Assembly: GCF_001642475.1 (NCBI RefSeq)
Contig: NW_019173971.1
Span: 186,001 to 250,000 of the forward strand
Origin: Fonsecaea monophora
Lineage: Eukaryota > Ascomycota > Eurotiomycetes > Chaetothyriales > Herpotrichiellaceae
Reading direction: 5' to 3'
Length of the DNA stretch: 64,000 nucleotides
The notes beneath the pieces were generated by a model. That model was not told the DNA's origin. It searched no databases and saw only the letters and a program-made list of their open reading frames with translations. The translations under genes were made by a program, and so were the position numbers. Positions 44,625-56,446 of the stretch are shown here, piece by piece (within the stretch, counting starts at the first letter, position 1; every line of letters starts with the position of its first letter).

Positions 44625-46099
44625 ATGATCGCTCAGAAACCACCCCTCAAGGTGATCGTGGTCGGTGCCGGCTTCGCGGGGCTGGCTACAGGCATCGAGT
44701 GCGCCCAGCGCGGAATGGACGTCACCATCCTGGAGAAGTACACCGACTCGAACAGTCAAGGAGGTACGGTAGCAGCACCATTCATTCCAGCAGCGAAGAG
44801 AGTAAAGAAAACATATCTCTGACTAAATTCTCCCCTTCCACAGATATCCTCGACTTCTTCCCCAACGGCGGCCGGGTCATCAAGCGCTGGGCCAACGGCG
44901 CCGTGGGCGCAAAGATCCACGAGACGGGGTGCAACAAGATCCGCGCCATGGAGCTGTACAAGTACGACGGGAAATACATCGTCGACGTGCCCTGGGCGCG
45001 GACCGAGGAGGAGTTCGACGTCACCTACGCCGGCCACAGGGGGAAACTCCACAGCATCATCGCCGAGTACGCGCGGAGCCAGGTCAAGGACGTCCGAGTC
45101 GGCGTCGGCGTGGTCGAGTACCTGGAGGAAACGGACCGAGCCGGCGTGCGCCTGAGCACCGGTGAAACGCTCTGGGGCGACTGTGTCATCGCCGCGGACG
45201 GGCCACGGTCCATCGCGCGCAAACAGGTGCTGGGCATCACGGACGTCAAGGACGGGACCTCGTGGGCCGTGTTTCGGAGCTTCTTCAAGACGGACGAGGC
45301 GGCGCGGAAGCACCCGGACCTCCAGAACTTCTTCTACGAGGACAAGGACACGGTGCGGTTCTGGATGTGGGAGCATCTCAGCCTGATGGCATTTCAATGG
45401 AACGGAGGCAAAGATGTCGCATGGGTTCTCATTCATCCGGTACATACATTTCCTCTCCATCTTGACATGACATGACTGACTACTGACAATCCCGGACCAG
45501 GAACAAGACAACTCGGACGAATCGTGGTCCAACATCGCAAAGAAGGAAGAGGTGATTGAGTGGATGAAACCCTTCACCGGTAAAGACGCCCGAGCCCTCC
45601 TCGACATCACCCCGCTGCACAAGACGATCGATTTCAAACTGGTGTACCGCCCCGCGATCCCCAAGTGGACCAGCGAGGGTGGGCGGACGATTCTCATCGG
45701 CGACGCCGCCCACGCCAACCTGCCCACCGCCGGTCAGGGAGCATCGCAGGCCCTAGAAGACGCCGTCACGGTGGCCCACTGCCTGGCCGAAGCGGACGGC
45801 GACGTCCGGCTCGGGCTGGAAGCCGCGCAGAGGATCCGGTACCATCGATCCAACGCCGTGCACAAGAGCGGCCAGATGAACCGCGACGCGTTCCGGAATA
45901 TTCCATGGGACGAGATCGAAGCCAACCCCGAAGCATGGGCCAAAAAGAGGTTCCCGAAGCTGAAGCCGTGGGATCCCCAGGTGTGGGCCGAGGAGAATTT
46001 CCCCAAGGTCGCCGAGGAGATCAGGCTGGCAAGACGGGGCCGTTGGACGAAGTTGCAGTGCCTTTGCCGGAGGGTGGAATCTGGTCGATTGCGACTTAA
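44625..46099 (+). CDS. FAD-dependent monooxygenase 2, with C-terminal frame break
   Basis: Three exons (44625-44763, 44844-45439, 45501 onward). VIVVGAGFAGLATG is the FAD Rossmann motif, VIAADGPRSIARK the DG motif and ILIGDAAHANLPTAGQGA the GD motif. The reading frame of exon 3 stays open to 46163, but the family's usual end (PLPEGGIWS) lies in another frame, stopping at 46099. The two frames meet near 46021-46030, where one missing base would explain the switch. So the gene is either shifted by a single deletion, mis-sequenced, or has a novel C-terminus. The catalytic part is complete, so activity may survive. It is a class A hydroxylase of an aromatic acid or phenol. Confidence 0.82.
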
Positions 46100-46225
46100 A
46101 ATCTCACAAGTTTCTCGGGGGGGAGGGGGGGTTGTTAGGCGGACTTCGTGGTTGATATGCTGAATGCTGGGGAATATAAACACGTTGGGAAAGTTGTCCC
46201 TCTCTCTATTAGGATAGTATATAGT

Positions 46226-47020
46226 TTATCGGCGTAGATAGTACAATGCACTCTCCATCAACAGCTCGGTATACCACATATGCAGCCGCTGCACTTTCTC
46301 CATCGGCTTTTCCGTCGTCGCCGCCTTGCTCGCACCCTGATACATGGCCGTTTTGATGCTCAGATCGGCGACACCCGCGTCGAAATCCGGGTCGATGGCG
46401 ACTTCGAGAAGACTGTCGTGGTCACGCAGAGACTCCCCCGCGGTGCCCTGCGACTTGCCGGCGCGGAACAAGATGGACGTCGGCTCTTTGGCAATGACCT
46501 CGAGATGATCCGTGACTATGGTGCCGATCTCATAGTTGCTGGCAAACAGATCCGCAGACTCCCACAGCTGTGTTGAACGTCCGGGCAGGCCGCGGAATAG
46601 TTTTGCCCAGAGGAGTCTTTGGGGTGTGAATCCTAGATCCATCCATCCATTCTTGGTCAATACCAGACCCGTATATTCATTCTTGTCCGAAAGACCAATA
46701 CGAGTGTCAGACTCACCGAATCCACCCCACACGCCGCCGCAGAACCTCTCGATGAGTTTCGTTCCTCCCTGCCGCATATCGCTGACGAGCTCCGGGGGCA
46801 GGTCCGACAGGCGCACGCGACGGACACAGACATCGATCAGCGTGGGATTGTGCCACGGGTTGTATTTGTTGAAGAACCTCGAGGTCATGATCGAATCGGA
46901 TGCGTCGTTGATCTCGTGCCACTGGCATTTTCTGGTGAAGAGGTAGAAGCAGCCGATCGAGGTGGCGCCCACGGCTGTTGCGCCTCTGGCGAGTTTGAAA
47001 ATACCGGATCTCAGGCCCAT
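46226..47020 (-). CDS. conserved hypothetical protein, N-terminal membrane segment
   Basis: A single-exon, 264-aa protein. I do not recognise the family. A basic start and a hydrophobic segment (ATAVGATSIGCFYLF) near residues 14-30 suggest a membrane or mitochondrial anchor. The rest is soluble, with WHNPTLIDVCVRRV, RFCGGVWGGFG and FTPQRLLWAKLFRGLPGRS. It is convergent with FAD monooxygenase 2, only 60-130 bp apart. A coherent composition and no frame breaks argue for a real gene. Its role in the array is unknown. Confidence 0.7.
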   Translation of the reverse strand: MGLRSGIFKLARGATAVGATSIGCFYLFTRKCQWHEINDASDSIMTSRFFNKYNPWHNPTLIDVCVRRVRLSDLPPELVSDMRQGGTKLIERFCGGVWGGFGESDTRIGLSDKNEYTGLVLTKNGWMDLGFTPQRLLWAKLFRGLPGRSTQLWESADLFASNYEIGTIVTDHLEVIAKEPTSILFRAGKSQGTAGESLRDHDSLLEVAIDPDFDAGVADLSIKTAMYQGASKAATTEKPMEKVQRLHMWYTELLMESALYYLRR

Positions 47021-47438
47021 CCTCGACTATCAGCACTGAAGCAGGAGTCGAAAGGTCGTGGTCACCGTCTCTGTCCTCTGTTCAGGAGCAGTGCTGATCT
47101 GTTAAAGGAAATAATACTCGTGCAATTTAACAAGGTACAAGCCTTCCTAGGCTACGGGGCTCTCGCCCGACGGATCCTCAAAGGGGGTAATCAGGCGTCG
47201 GGGTGTCGAGACGGAACTATTCTACCAATTTGATACATCATTGGAGATAGCAAAATGTTATATCCATCCATTCATTGCATGCAGCTCCCATCTTGTGCTA
47301 CTCTTGGCACCCTTGCTACAGAGTTGCTCTGTTTAACTAAAGGCAATCGTCCCATCTACGGTGCTTCCTAGATGACTTTCAACCTGGCATACATTTCAGA
47401 CACTGCTTTCTCAGACTTCTCATAAACAGCCACATCGT
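47021..47438. other. intergenic
   Basis: A 418-bp spacer between two minus-strand genes. Nothing recognised. Confidence 0.5.
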
Positions 47439-48025
47439 TTATGACTTTGTCGGCTTAGGGATAGGCAACGTCGCATAATTCGCCATTGCATCAATATGCT
47501 CCTGTGCCGTGATGGGCCGATCTCCATTCACCATGGTGCCCAACAACTTGAAGTAATTGATATAAAAGGCCGGCGTGTACGTGTTGAAGAACTTGGACTC
47601 GCCGTCGGTGGGATTACTGAATGTATGTGGTGCCCGGATCGGCACGACAACGTAGTCGCCTTCTTTGGCGTCGATGGTCTCCTCGGTGCCGTCCTCGCGG
47701 GGGATGTGGTAGCGGATCGTCCCCTTGGTAGTCCAGAAGGTCTCATCGTGCATCTCGTGCCAATGGGCCGGAGGACCTTTCATCCCCGGGGGGAGAGTGA
47801 ATTCGGCGGCACCGATGCGGTTGTCTTTTTTTGACACAGTTGTCAGCATTCCAATACCTTGTTGTTTCATTACCTGCTTTACATACCGGTACGTGAGCCA
47901 TCTTCTAGCACTCGACAAGTGATGGGGCCGAGATGGATGATCTCGCCAGCCTTGGCCGGGACGAAGTTGACGGGGATCCCGTTCTGGGGGAACTTGAGCA
48001 AATGGCCCGGAAATTCTTCGCCCAT
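47439..48025 (-). CDS. cupin-domain protein
   Basis: Two exons (48025-47887, 47824-47439) give 174 aa. The start at 48025 lies in a frame that has no other long run, but splices in phase. Cupin motif 1 is PPAHWHEMHDETFWTTKGTIRYHI (two His and a Glu), and motif 2 is VPIRAPHTFSNPT. Small fungal cupins act as dioxygenases, isomerases or decarboxylases, for example in gentisate or quercetin pathways. It is divergent from the flavin-reductase-like gene. Confidence 0.82.
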
Positions 48026-48570
48026 TTTCGATTGTAGATTGGAGGTTCACAGGAAAGAGATGGGAGAGGAGATCTCGTAGATGCTGGAGCTGGTTCTGGC
48101 CATTGCACAGACCATTTGCTCTGATAAACAGTTACTACCGTTGTACCCAGTCACTCAGTCGGCGGTCTGGTGCGAGGCTCTCGGCTGCTGCGGCCGATGT
48201 GGGAACGACAATGATGTTCGCCGAGGCCTCCATACCAAGTCCAGGGCGTCCGGGGTACCACGTTCCAGGCCTCACTCGACTTTGCACTGGAGATGGCTTC
48301 CTTCTGCTTGCGAGAGACTGTCGGGTTCAGGGCCCGACGGAGATTGAACACTCGTCTTTGCTGGTCCAGGTGGGCATCAGGGACAATGAGGTCTTCTAGA
48401 GCACCGAACATCGATATTGAAGCAACATCAATACGATCGCTCCTGATCCAACCGCCAAGAAGGATTGGATTGAATCACATCCATCCCAACCGACCAAATT
48501 CCAGTCCTTGCCCATCTGTCTGGCACGCACAAAAACATTTCCTAAGACAGCACAAAAGCCAACCTTCACC
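48026..48570. promoter_or_regulatory. divergent promoter, cupin / flavin reductase-like
   Basis: A 545-bp bidirectional region with a GCGGCCGATG element near 48198. No gene is seen. Confidence 0.4.
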
Positions 48571-49269
48571 ATGCTCTACGAACCCGGAAAATCACCACAC
48601 AACCTCCCCCACGACCCCTTCAAAGCCTGCGTGATCCCCCGACCGATAGGATGGATCTCGACCATATCGGCAGACGACCCAAGCGTGCACAACCTGGCGC
48701 CCTACTCACAGTTCACCAACCTGACATTCGACCCCCCGTACGTCATGTTCTCCGCGAACCAGAAGCCCAACCTCGAACGCAAAGACACGGTGCGCAACGC
48801 CGAGAAGACGGGCAAGTTCGTCTGGAACCTGGCGACGTGGGACCTGCGCGAGGCCGTCAACATCTCCGCCGAGCAGGTCCGGTACGGGGTCGACGAGTTC
48901 GCGCGGGCCAATCTCGACAAGGAATGGAGTCAGATCCTGCCGGGCCAGAAGGTGCCCATGGTCAAGGACAGCCCCGTCAAGTTCGAGTGCGTCTATCACA
49001 CAACGTTGCGCCTCCCGGGGAACCCGCCCATGGGCACCGTCGACGTGGTGGTCGGCAAGGTCGTCGCCGTGCACATCAAAGACGAGGTCCTCACGGACGG
49101 GAAGCTGGATCCCAAGAAGACGCTGCCGATCGCGAGGTGCGGGTACTACGACTACACGGTCGTGCGGGACACGTTTGAGATGATTATCCCAGGGCTCGAC
49201 GAGTCGTCGCTCGCTGGGCTGGAGGGCAGTAGAGCCAGGCACCAGAAGCTTGGTCAATCAAAGATATAG
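48571..49269 (+). CDS. flavin-reductase-like FMN-binding split-barrel protein
   Basis: A single-exon, 232-aa protein; the upstream in-frame TTG at 48508 is not used, as ATG 48571 starts the conserved part. FKACVIPRPIGWIST, APYSQFTNLTFDPPYVMFSAN and RKDTVRNAEKTGKFVWNLAT are typical of the DIM6/NTAB family of flavin reductase-like domains. The family supplies reduced flavin or acts as an oxidoreductase on its own. In this array it could serve a two-component oxygenase, or bind FMN for an isomerase role. Fungal Rieske enzymes usually need a reductase, so this gene is one candidate partner (inference). Confidence 0.83.
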   Translation: MLYEPGKSPHNLPHDPFKACVIPRPIGWISTISADDPSVHNLAPYSQFTNLTFDPPYVMFSANQKPNLERKDTVRNAEKTGKFVWNLATWDLREAVNISAEQVRYGVDEFARANLDKEWSQILPGQKVPMVKDSPVKFECVYHTTLRLPGNPPMGTVDVVVGKVVAVHIKDEVLTDGKLDPKKTLPIARCGYYDYTVVRDTFEMIIPGLDESSLAGLEGSRARHQKLGQSKI

Positions 49270-49462
49270 TCGCAGGTCTTAGATCCAGAATCCGTGGGTA
49301 ATAATTTTTCATTGCTTTGGGATTTAAGGACATGTGTATATTGTGTGCTTGTGGTATTCTGGACTCGCTCGCTCAACCAACTAGGAAGTAAACCAGACGC
49401 TCTACCCCTCTTCCAGCGTTCATAATGTGCACTAGTTTGACAAATACAGCCTCTATAGATAG

Positions 49463-52112
49463 TCACGGAAACCCTCCCATATTGAAGTCCGCAGAAGTAA
49501 AGTCTGGGATGTCTTCGCCAAAGTCCAAGCCGGGCATTTGATCCGCGTCCCCGTCTGTCTCGTGCTGGTCGAGCCAGAAAAGGGCATTGTGGTCACTGAA
49601 AGACATCCTGCCCGGATCGTCGAGTGGTTGTTCCTGCTGAGACGACAGAGCGGGATATGGCATTCCCCCATCCACACCTTCGTGGCTGCCAGACCCAGAC
49701 TCTACCGCTGCTCCCATGCTGCTGGGAGGAGGACCTCGCACATCCACCGAAGCCGAAGCTGAACCTGTGGAAGGCACCGACACGCTCTGTCTGCGCTTTG
49801 CGGCTTGCAGGGCTTTCCGCCTCTGCGCCTTCGCCTGGTCCATCATGCGCATGATCTGCCGCCACTGGCGCGCCTCCCTGTGAATCCCCGACGACATGGG
49901 GTTCCATCTGAGCACGGCCATTTCCTCGACGGCGCGCCAGCCGCGCTTGGCCTTCTTCCCCAAGGGCTGCAGACAGAGGCAGTAGAGAACATAGGCCAGG
50001 GCCTCCCACTGGTTGAAGGAGTGGAAGAACCAGTGCCACTTCTGGGTTCGGGGGTCGGTGCGGAGCTTGAACGTCGTCTCGAGAGTCTCGACGGCGTCCT
50101 CGAAGAGTCTGTCCCTCTCACTTTCGGTCAGGGTGGTGTGTCTCTGCAGGGGCTCTTGGATGTGGAGGCGCAGTTTGCGCGTCAGGATCGAAACGAGTTG
50201 CTGTGTGGCCTGCTCAAGACATCAGTTTTCCTTTCCATTCCTACATTTGGCATTGGGGAGGGAGTGGTATCTGAGGATATACAGACATACCCATTGTAAC
50301 GGACTCGAGGGCGAACAGAGCCGGCTGTACCGAAGAAATAAATGCTGTTCGCACGATTGCACCCACATGTGTCTCTCCTGAAGAGACATGTCGCAGAGTC
50401 GTTTGCCCATTTCGACGAGATACCGTCGTGAATCGGACATGGTTCTCATGATGTCGGTGATCTCGCACCGGAGGAGGATGAAGGTCGTGTCTGTGAACGT
50501 TTCCTGCCGATCCGGGTAGTCTGTCATATCTGGGAACAGGTCTCTATCGTCCAGATTCCGCGGGAGTTGTGCATCGAAGCTGCTGACCTCGAGTCTTGCG
50601 ACGAAACCAGTCAGCGAACACTATCTCAATGGCATTTGTGCCAGATACTCACAAGGTATATTCGGATGCAGAATCTTCAGAGGCCGGCGCCTCGAGAATC
50701 GCAATCTGCCACCATAACCTCCGCCGGAGCTCCAGCTGGAACAAGGGCAGGCCAAAGTCACCAGAGCGGTGTAGACCGAGCGACTGTCCCAGTCGGGCTG
50801 CGAGGCCGGTCAACTTCCACGATAGCTGGGCACTGTGGTTTCGTAGCAAGACCAGATATAATACAAAAGCCTGCAGGACCTCGAGGTCGTCCGTCGAGAC
50901 CAGCTTGCACTTTGCCAGTGCTCGCTCAACACCGAGGCGGAATCGCGAACAGAGCGTCGAGCGATCCTCGGAGAATAGAGACTGGCATTCTTCGTTTGAC
51001 AAACTGGTGACAGATCCGAAGAAGATGGCAAAACAGAGCGCTTCGAGACTGTCAGAAGGCCGATGATCTTGTCTCATCGCGTCGACCAGTCTAGGTTCGA
51101 GCGTGGGGACATGGACAATCTTCGTCATGGGGTCGATGTTTTCCTTGAAAATACTCCAGAGTAGCATTCTCGCTTCTGGAGGTGGCTGGAGAGAGCTTGC
51201 GTTGTCAGGACCCGGATCGAGGCCGAGAAAGAAGCTGTAGTCAGGCTGGGGCTCCTCTTCCTTGGACACGAAGTCTTCTTCTTCCCCTTCTTCGTCATCG
51301 TCTTCGTCCTCTGATTCCGAAACAGAGGCTCCCGGCGGCTGATCGACGTCAATATAGCCCCCTGAAGCATGCACATCTGTCACCCACATACATACCCGCA
51401 AGTTCAAGGCATTCCACGGGGACTCCTTGACGTAAGTCAGCTTGCCCTGATCACGAACCAGCCTGCCGCCAGCCGAGTCGGGTGTTCTCGTTGCGGACAC
51501 CCACTCTCTCCCAGCATCGACCCCCGGCTGTGTGGGCAGCTGGCTGGGGGGTATCTCTGGTAGCATTCGCTGCTGGGAAGATGACTGAGGAAGGGAAATC
51601 TGTGGCCCAGGCTGCGGGGCTGGGCGAGGTGATACCGGTCGAGGCGCCGGTTCAATCTGTCTCTGCCTGAGAGCAGGCTCTAGTGTATGCACTGCTTGCG
51701 CGAGGGACTGTATTGTCCTCAACAGCTCCGGCGACGAGGCCAGCAGCTTTCCTCTCGACGTGGTCGGATAATTGCACGGCATCTGCATCTTGACACAGTT
51801 CTCGCAGGGCTGTTTCTTGTTGCACTTGACTTTTCTTCTCCTGCACGCAAAGCATGATCTGGATTTTATGGCGTTGTCGTTACCCTCGACGCCGCCGCTG
51901 AGGTTCCCTGACTGCGATGGCGGCTGCTGGTCTTGATCACTACTCGTCGGTGGCTCAAGGTTCCCCTGTCCGCTCCGGGCCTTGTCCATGGCGGGGTGTA
52001 CGTATCTCTGGTAAAGTGTCGTGATCACAGAAGTGTCAATCTGGTGACCCAGCATCGCCTGACCTCCCTCGGTCGGGGGGTGTACAATAATGGGACTATC
52101 GAGATCAAACAT
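49463..52112 (-). CDS. Zn2Cys6 transcription factor (paralogue of 26680-29293)
   Basis: Three exons running down from ATG 52112 (GTG upstream at 52142 is not used). Introns lie near 50595-50655 and 50210-50290. The zinc cluster is CFACRRRKVKCNKKQPC...C...C near residues 65-95. An acidic run (SESEDEDDDEEGEEEDF) follows. The transcription-factor domain has SSFDAQLP, DLFPDMTDYP and a late WRQIMRMMDQAKAQRRKA block, matching the regulator at 26680, including an intron after PLQW. About 830 aa. It shares a 439-bp divergent promoter with the P450 at 52552, whose paralogue lies near the other regulator. Confidence 0.85.
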
Positions 52113-52551
52113 AGATATGATAGGCGGCCCTAGCGCGACCACGGGGAGGGATAAGCAATAGATGTGACCTGATGTGATACTGATCCGACCAAGACTGGAA
52201 TCTGCCCAACCACCACTACACCTCTCCCATCGGTAGCATCGAGACAGGAACAGGGAGAATGAATGGCCGTTCCCGCACCTCCGAGGCCCAGACTTGTGCG
52301 GTCCAAAGCAGTAATTGGGTCAAGTCTGATTTGCTCTCGCCGAGTCTCGTATCTTCGCCCGAAGCGTCAATACTGGGAAGGAGAGTCCCGCCGGTTTGCT
52401 CGGTACGAAACACCCGCCCCGCCAGACCCTTGTCTTCAGGGCTGTTTCACCTAGAATAGATAGATAGCGAGGGAATGGAGACGTACAGGTGCGAAAGACA
52501 GTGAGAAAGCCATTCAAGCGCCTCGGACCTGGCATACCATTGCTACACACA
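52113..52551. promoter_or_regulatory. divergent promoter, regulator / P450
   Basis: A 439-bp bidirectional region. A CCG-N7-CGG pair occurs at 52391-52403. Confidence 0.4.
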
Positions 52552-54381
52552 ATGTTGCTGACCCCATTCTCAGTCTTCGTCGTCGCCCCCGCTCTCGCGC
52601 TACTCAGCGGCATCCTCATCGTCCTCTACCAATGGGTTGATGTGCTGATCCGCCGCCGCCGCCTTCCTCCCGGGCCATTCCCTTTGCCCTTGGTCGGCAA
52701 CCTCTTCCAGCTGCCTCGGGAGAAGCAATGGTGTAAATTGGAGGAATGGTCAAAGGTCTACAACAGCCCCATCATCACGTACTGGGAAGGGTGCAAGGCC
52801 ACGATCGTGTGCAACGACGCCTGGACCATCTCGGAACTCAATGACCGACGCGCCAATATCTACTCGTCGCGCCCGTACAAGACGGTCACGGGCAAGCTGT
52901 TCGGGCTGTATGATATGAACCAGGCGGGGTTGCCGTATGGCGATCGATGGCGGCTGCATCGGCGGTTGACGGTACGTCTCTCCCCTCTCTCCCTCTCGGC
53001 GTCTATTAGTGTAGGAGTGAAGCAGTCACCCAGTATTTAATATGCTAGGAATGTTAACATCAAAACCTCTGCTAGCACGCCGCGACGAATGCTTCGATAG
53101 TGCACAATTACCAGCCTTTCCAAGGTCAAGAAGCCAAGATCCTCGTCAACGACTGCCTGGAGCGACCCGAATCGTTCGTCGATGCGGTGGACCGATACAC
53201 TGTATCAGTCGTGTCAACGATCGCCTGGGGCCGGCGGATCAGGGCGTACGACGACCCGGTGCTCCGCGTCGCGCAGGCATTTGTGGGATCGTCGTCGCTC
53301 GCGCTGCCCGGTCGGTGCTGGACCGAGGCGATCCCCATCCTCGCCGACATGCCCAACTGCCTCAACACGCTGCCGGCCATGATGAAGACGCTGGCGACCA
53401 GCTCGAACAAGTACTTCTACGCGCTGTGCGAAGAGGGCGCCAAACAGCCCGAAGACAACTTTGCCAAGCGGCTGATCCGCGAGGGCGAGGACGGGCTCGG
53501 CCGTGTCGACATTGCCAATTTGACGGGCAACTTCATGGGAGCGGGCGTCGACACGACCAGCTCGTCCCTCCTCTCGTGCATCCTGGCCATGTGCCTCTTC
53601 CCGGACGTCCAGGCGAAAGCCCACGCCGAGCTGGACCGCGTGGTCGGCCAGGACCGGTCGCCGACGTGGTCCGACGAGAACCAGCTGGAGTTCATCTACG
53701 CGCTCGTCCAGGAGACGTTGCGCTGGCGCCCTGTCTTCCCGCTCGGCGGACCCCAGCACTGCCCGATCCAGGACGACGAGTACCAGGGCTACCGGATCCC
53801 CAAGGGCACGCCCATCCTGGGCAACCTCTACGCCATCAACCGCAACCCGCGCGAGTACCCGGAACCCCTGGAATTTCGACCCGAGCGCTTCATTGGGGAC
53901 CTCGAACGGCCGTACCCTAATAAGAAGGGACATAATGTCTTCGGCTGGGGTCGGCGGGTCTGCAGCGGCGAGTCGCTGGCGCAGCAGAGTCTCTTCTTCA
54001 CCATCGCGTGCCTGCTGTGGGCGTTTGAGATCAGACCAGGGTTAGACGACAATGTAAGTTTCTTTTCCTCTATCAGAATCTTTGACACACAGAAAGGAAT
54101 CCCTTCAAGGTGACAACAACAAAGAACTAACGTGCGAGATGAATCAGGGCAAGGAACTCAAACTCGACCCCGAAGCATACAATAACATGCAAGTCAACCG
54201 GCCCCTGCCGTTCAAGGCACGCTTCATCCCCCGCTCGGAGAAGATTGCGAATATCATCAAGGACGACGCCGTTGCTGCCACCGAGTTTCTCAAAAAGTAC
54301 GATGGCGAGACAAAAGTCACCAAGGAGAATGCGCAGTCGGTTGTGCTTGAAGCCGTCACGCCGGCGATTGAGAAGGCGTAA
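52552..54381 (+). CDS. cytochrome P450 (paralogue of 19093-20849)
   Basis: Three exons (52552-52971, 53076-54053, 54148-54381) give 543 aa from ATG 52552. RRRLPPGPFPLPLVGN is the hinge, FMGAGVDTTSSS the I-helix, ETLRW the ExxR core, FRPERF follows, and FGWGRRVCSGE is the heme loop. Both introns fall at the same places as in the P450 at 19093 (after HRRLT and before the C-terminal GKELKLDP block), and the C-terminal extension is shared. Substrate unknown. The neighbouring regulator is divergent. Confidence 0.88.
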
Positions 54382-55017
54382 TTACAGCCCCAGAGGAGAG
54401 CACGTTGGAGGAAGACGCAAGAGGAGATGCGGGATCGTACATACATGGCATATAGCATTGATACCTAGGTATATAAGCCCAGGTAGCTGGTCGAACATGA
54501 GTAGAGGTTTGTCCGAGAGGCTGCATCTCATGCACATTGGAACAGAAATAGAGTAGAAGCTCGAGCAATTGGAGGGTTACAAAGGAAACCACCCGAGGTA
54601 TATCATTGTAGTACAACCCAAAAAAAAGAAGGCGACTTTTGGTACGAACTAGGTCGACCAACTCGGAGGGATCTTCATTTCAGAGCAAATTCTGGGTATC
54701 AGTCCTCACATGTAAATTCAGAGGCAGGACAGTTTCGACGCGAAACTGAAGAGGGAATCGAGATGTTGAGTTGGGAATCCATGTTGCAATGTACACCCAG
54801 GTAGTGTGGTGGTAGTCTACCTCGAATGAGTGAGTGGATGAGACTGTATCTCTCGCTGTTTCATTACCCTTACTCCGGAGTGTCGAATATTGAAACGTGA
54901 TCGAATCACTTGCATGTAACCTAGCATGCTGGCTCTGTTCAAATCCCTCCCCATAAACGACGAACGACCACACGTTTCATCACGGCCTTTCCATGCCCTC
55001 CCAGGACAAGGACGATC
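54382..55017. other. convergent intergenic spacer
   Basis: A 636-bp 3' spacer between convergent genes. No gene is seen. Confidence 0.5.
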
Positions 55018-56446
55018 TTACCACGCCAACTTCGCCGCATCCGGCCCTCCAGCACCATCGCAGATCCCTTTACAAAACGCCTCGTCCTCCTCCAACTGCG
55101 AGCCGCTGGCGGACCTCTTCGCGGGCCAAATCTGCTTCCCCGCCACTTTCTCCCGTTCGGCGTGCTTCAGGAGCATCTCGCGAATGATGGACTCGGTGTA
55201 GGACACGCCGGCCTCGAGGTCCGGGTGGAGCGGGCCCGTGACGAAGGCGCCCGAATTGAGGTTGCCCTGGGCGCCGTTGGCGAGCCACTTGTCCTCGCCC
55301 TCGACCTGGCTGTAGAAGTCGAGTTCCTTTTCGAGCTTGGCCGGGTCGATGCCCTTGCGGCGGTAGACCTCGTACCGCATGGTCGAGGTGGTGGCGGATG
55401 TGGGCACGATTTGCATCATGTAGAAGAACTCTTGACTGGGACACACCGTTAGCGGTAACATCTTGGGGATTGGAGGTGTGGTTGAAGAAAAGGGGGAGAC
55501 TCACGTCATGGTCACCGAAGAGTTGGGAAACATATATGTCGGACTGACAAACGCTGAGCGGTCTTCCTCGGCGTTGCCCATGTGCTTGATATAGTACCGC
55601 TCACAGCCGTAGACCAGCTGCTTCTGCGCAATGAAGGGCGCCAGACCAGGATGCGCGGTCGGACAGTGATAGCACTTTTCAGGCCAAGTCAGTACTCAGC
55701 CCGTCGTCGAGAATGCCCATAGGCGGCCGAAGAACAGAGGAGAGAATGCATACCTCGTTATAGTTCTCAATCAGTGTCTTCCAGTTGAACTTGCCCTCCA
55801 TGCCCCACGTGTGGTTATACTCGTAGTCGTCCATGTCGAAATTGGACAGGCGCGGCTGTGTATCGACGCCGCCAAACTGCTCGTCCCACGACACGGTCGG
55901 GGTCTCGGCGGCGTCGAGGTTCACCCAGATGAAGCCCCGGACGTCGACGTGGACGTGGACCTGGAACAGCGAGTACTCCTTCTTGTCGAAATCCTCGACC
56001 GAGTCGAATCGGGGTGCTTTGGCCAAGTTTCCATTCAGGCCGTAGGACCATCCTGTTGGTAGTTAGTACCCACTCGCTCACTCACTCACTTACACCCTCT
56101 CTCTCCACAGGCAGAGAGCATAGCTCAGGGCTTGATGCCTACCGTGGTATTTACATGCCAGAATACTGACTTTGCCTTCGTCCTGGTGCACCAGGGGAAA
56201 CGCCCGGTGTCGACAGATATTGAGGAACGCGCGGATCTCGCCCTGCCGGTCTTTGATGAGCATGAAGGGAATGCCGGCCACCTCGTAGCGGACGTAGGTG
56301 CCCGCCGCGCCAAAGCGGAGTTTATGTGAGATCAACAGCCATGACTGCGAGAAGATGGCGCGGCGTTCGAATTCGTAAAAGGCCGGCTCTGTATACCACG
56401 ACGCGGGGAACGTTTGGCGTCGTTCAGGGGTCTTTTGCGCCGGCAT
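55018..56446 (-). CDS. Rieske non-heme iron oxygenase, alpha subunit type
   Basis: Four exons (56446-56143, 56052-55754, 55674-55505, 55435-55018) give 396 aa; one exon is missed by long-frame searches but splices in phase. The Rieske 2Fe-2S site is C78-x-H80 and C98-x2-H101 (CRHRAFPL and CKYHGWSYGL). The mononuclear iron site has NYNE...CYHCPTAHPGL, with the two His. Fungal members resemble choline-monooxygenase and ring-hydroxylating alpha subunits. No separate ferredoxin or beta subunit is seen, so redox partners would be elsewhere. It may dihydroxylate or demethylate an aromatic substrate of this array (inference). Confidence 0.88.

Noticed and set aside
44756..45727. 323-codon minus-strand frame opposite FAD monooxygenase 2
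   Set aside because: It runs antisense to a gene with clear FAD motifs and crosses its splice sites; a codon-bias shadow.
46226..47020. Assigning a named enzyme function to the anchored hypothetical protein
   Set aside because: No catalytic motif could be found, so any named function would be invented.
53042..53920. 292-codon plus-strand frame overlapping the P450 at 52552
   Set aside because: Wrong frame of the P450 exon; Arg/Pro/Gly-rich shadow, whereas the true frame has the I-helix and heme motifs.
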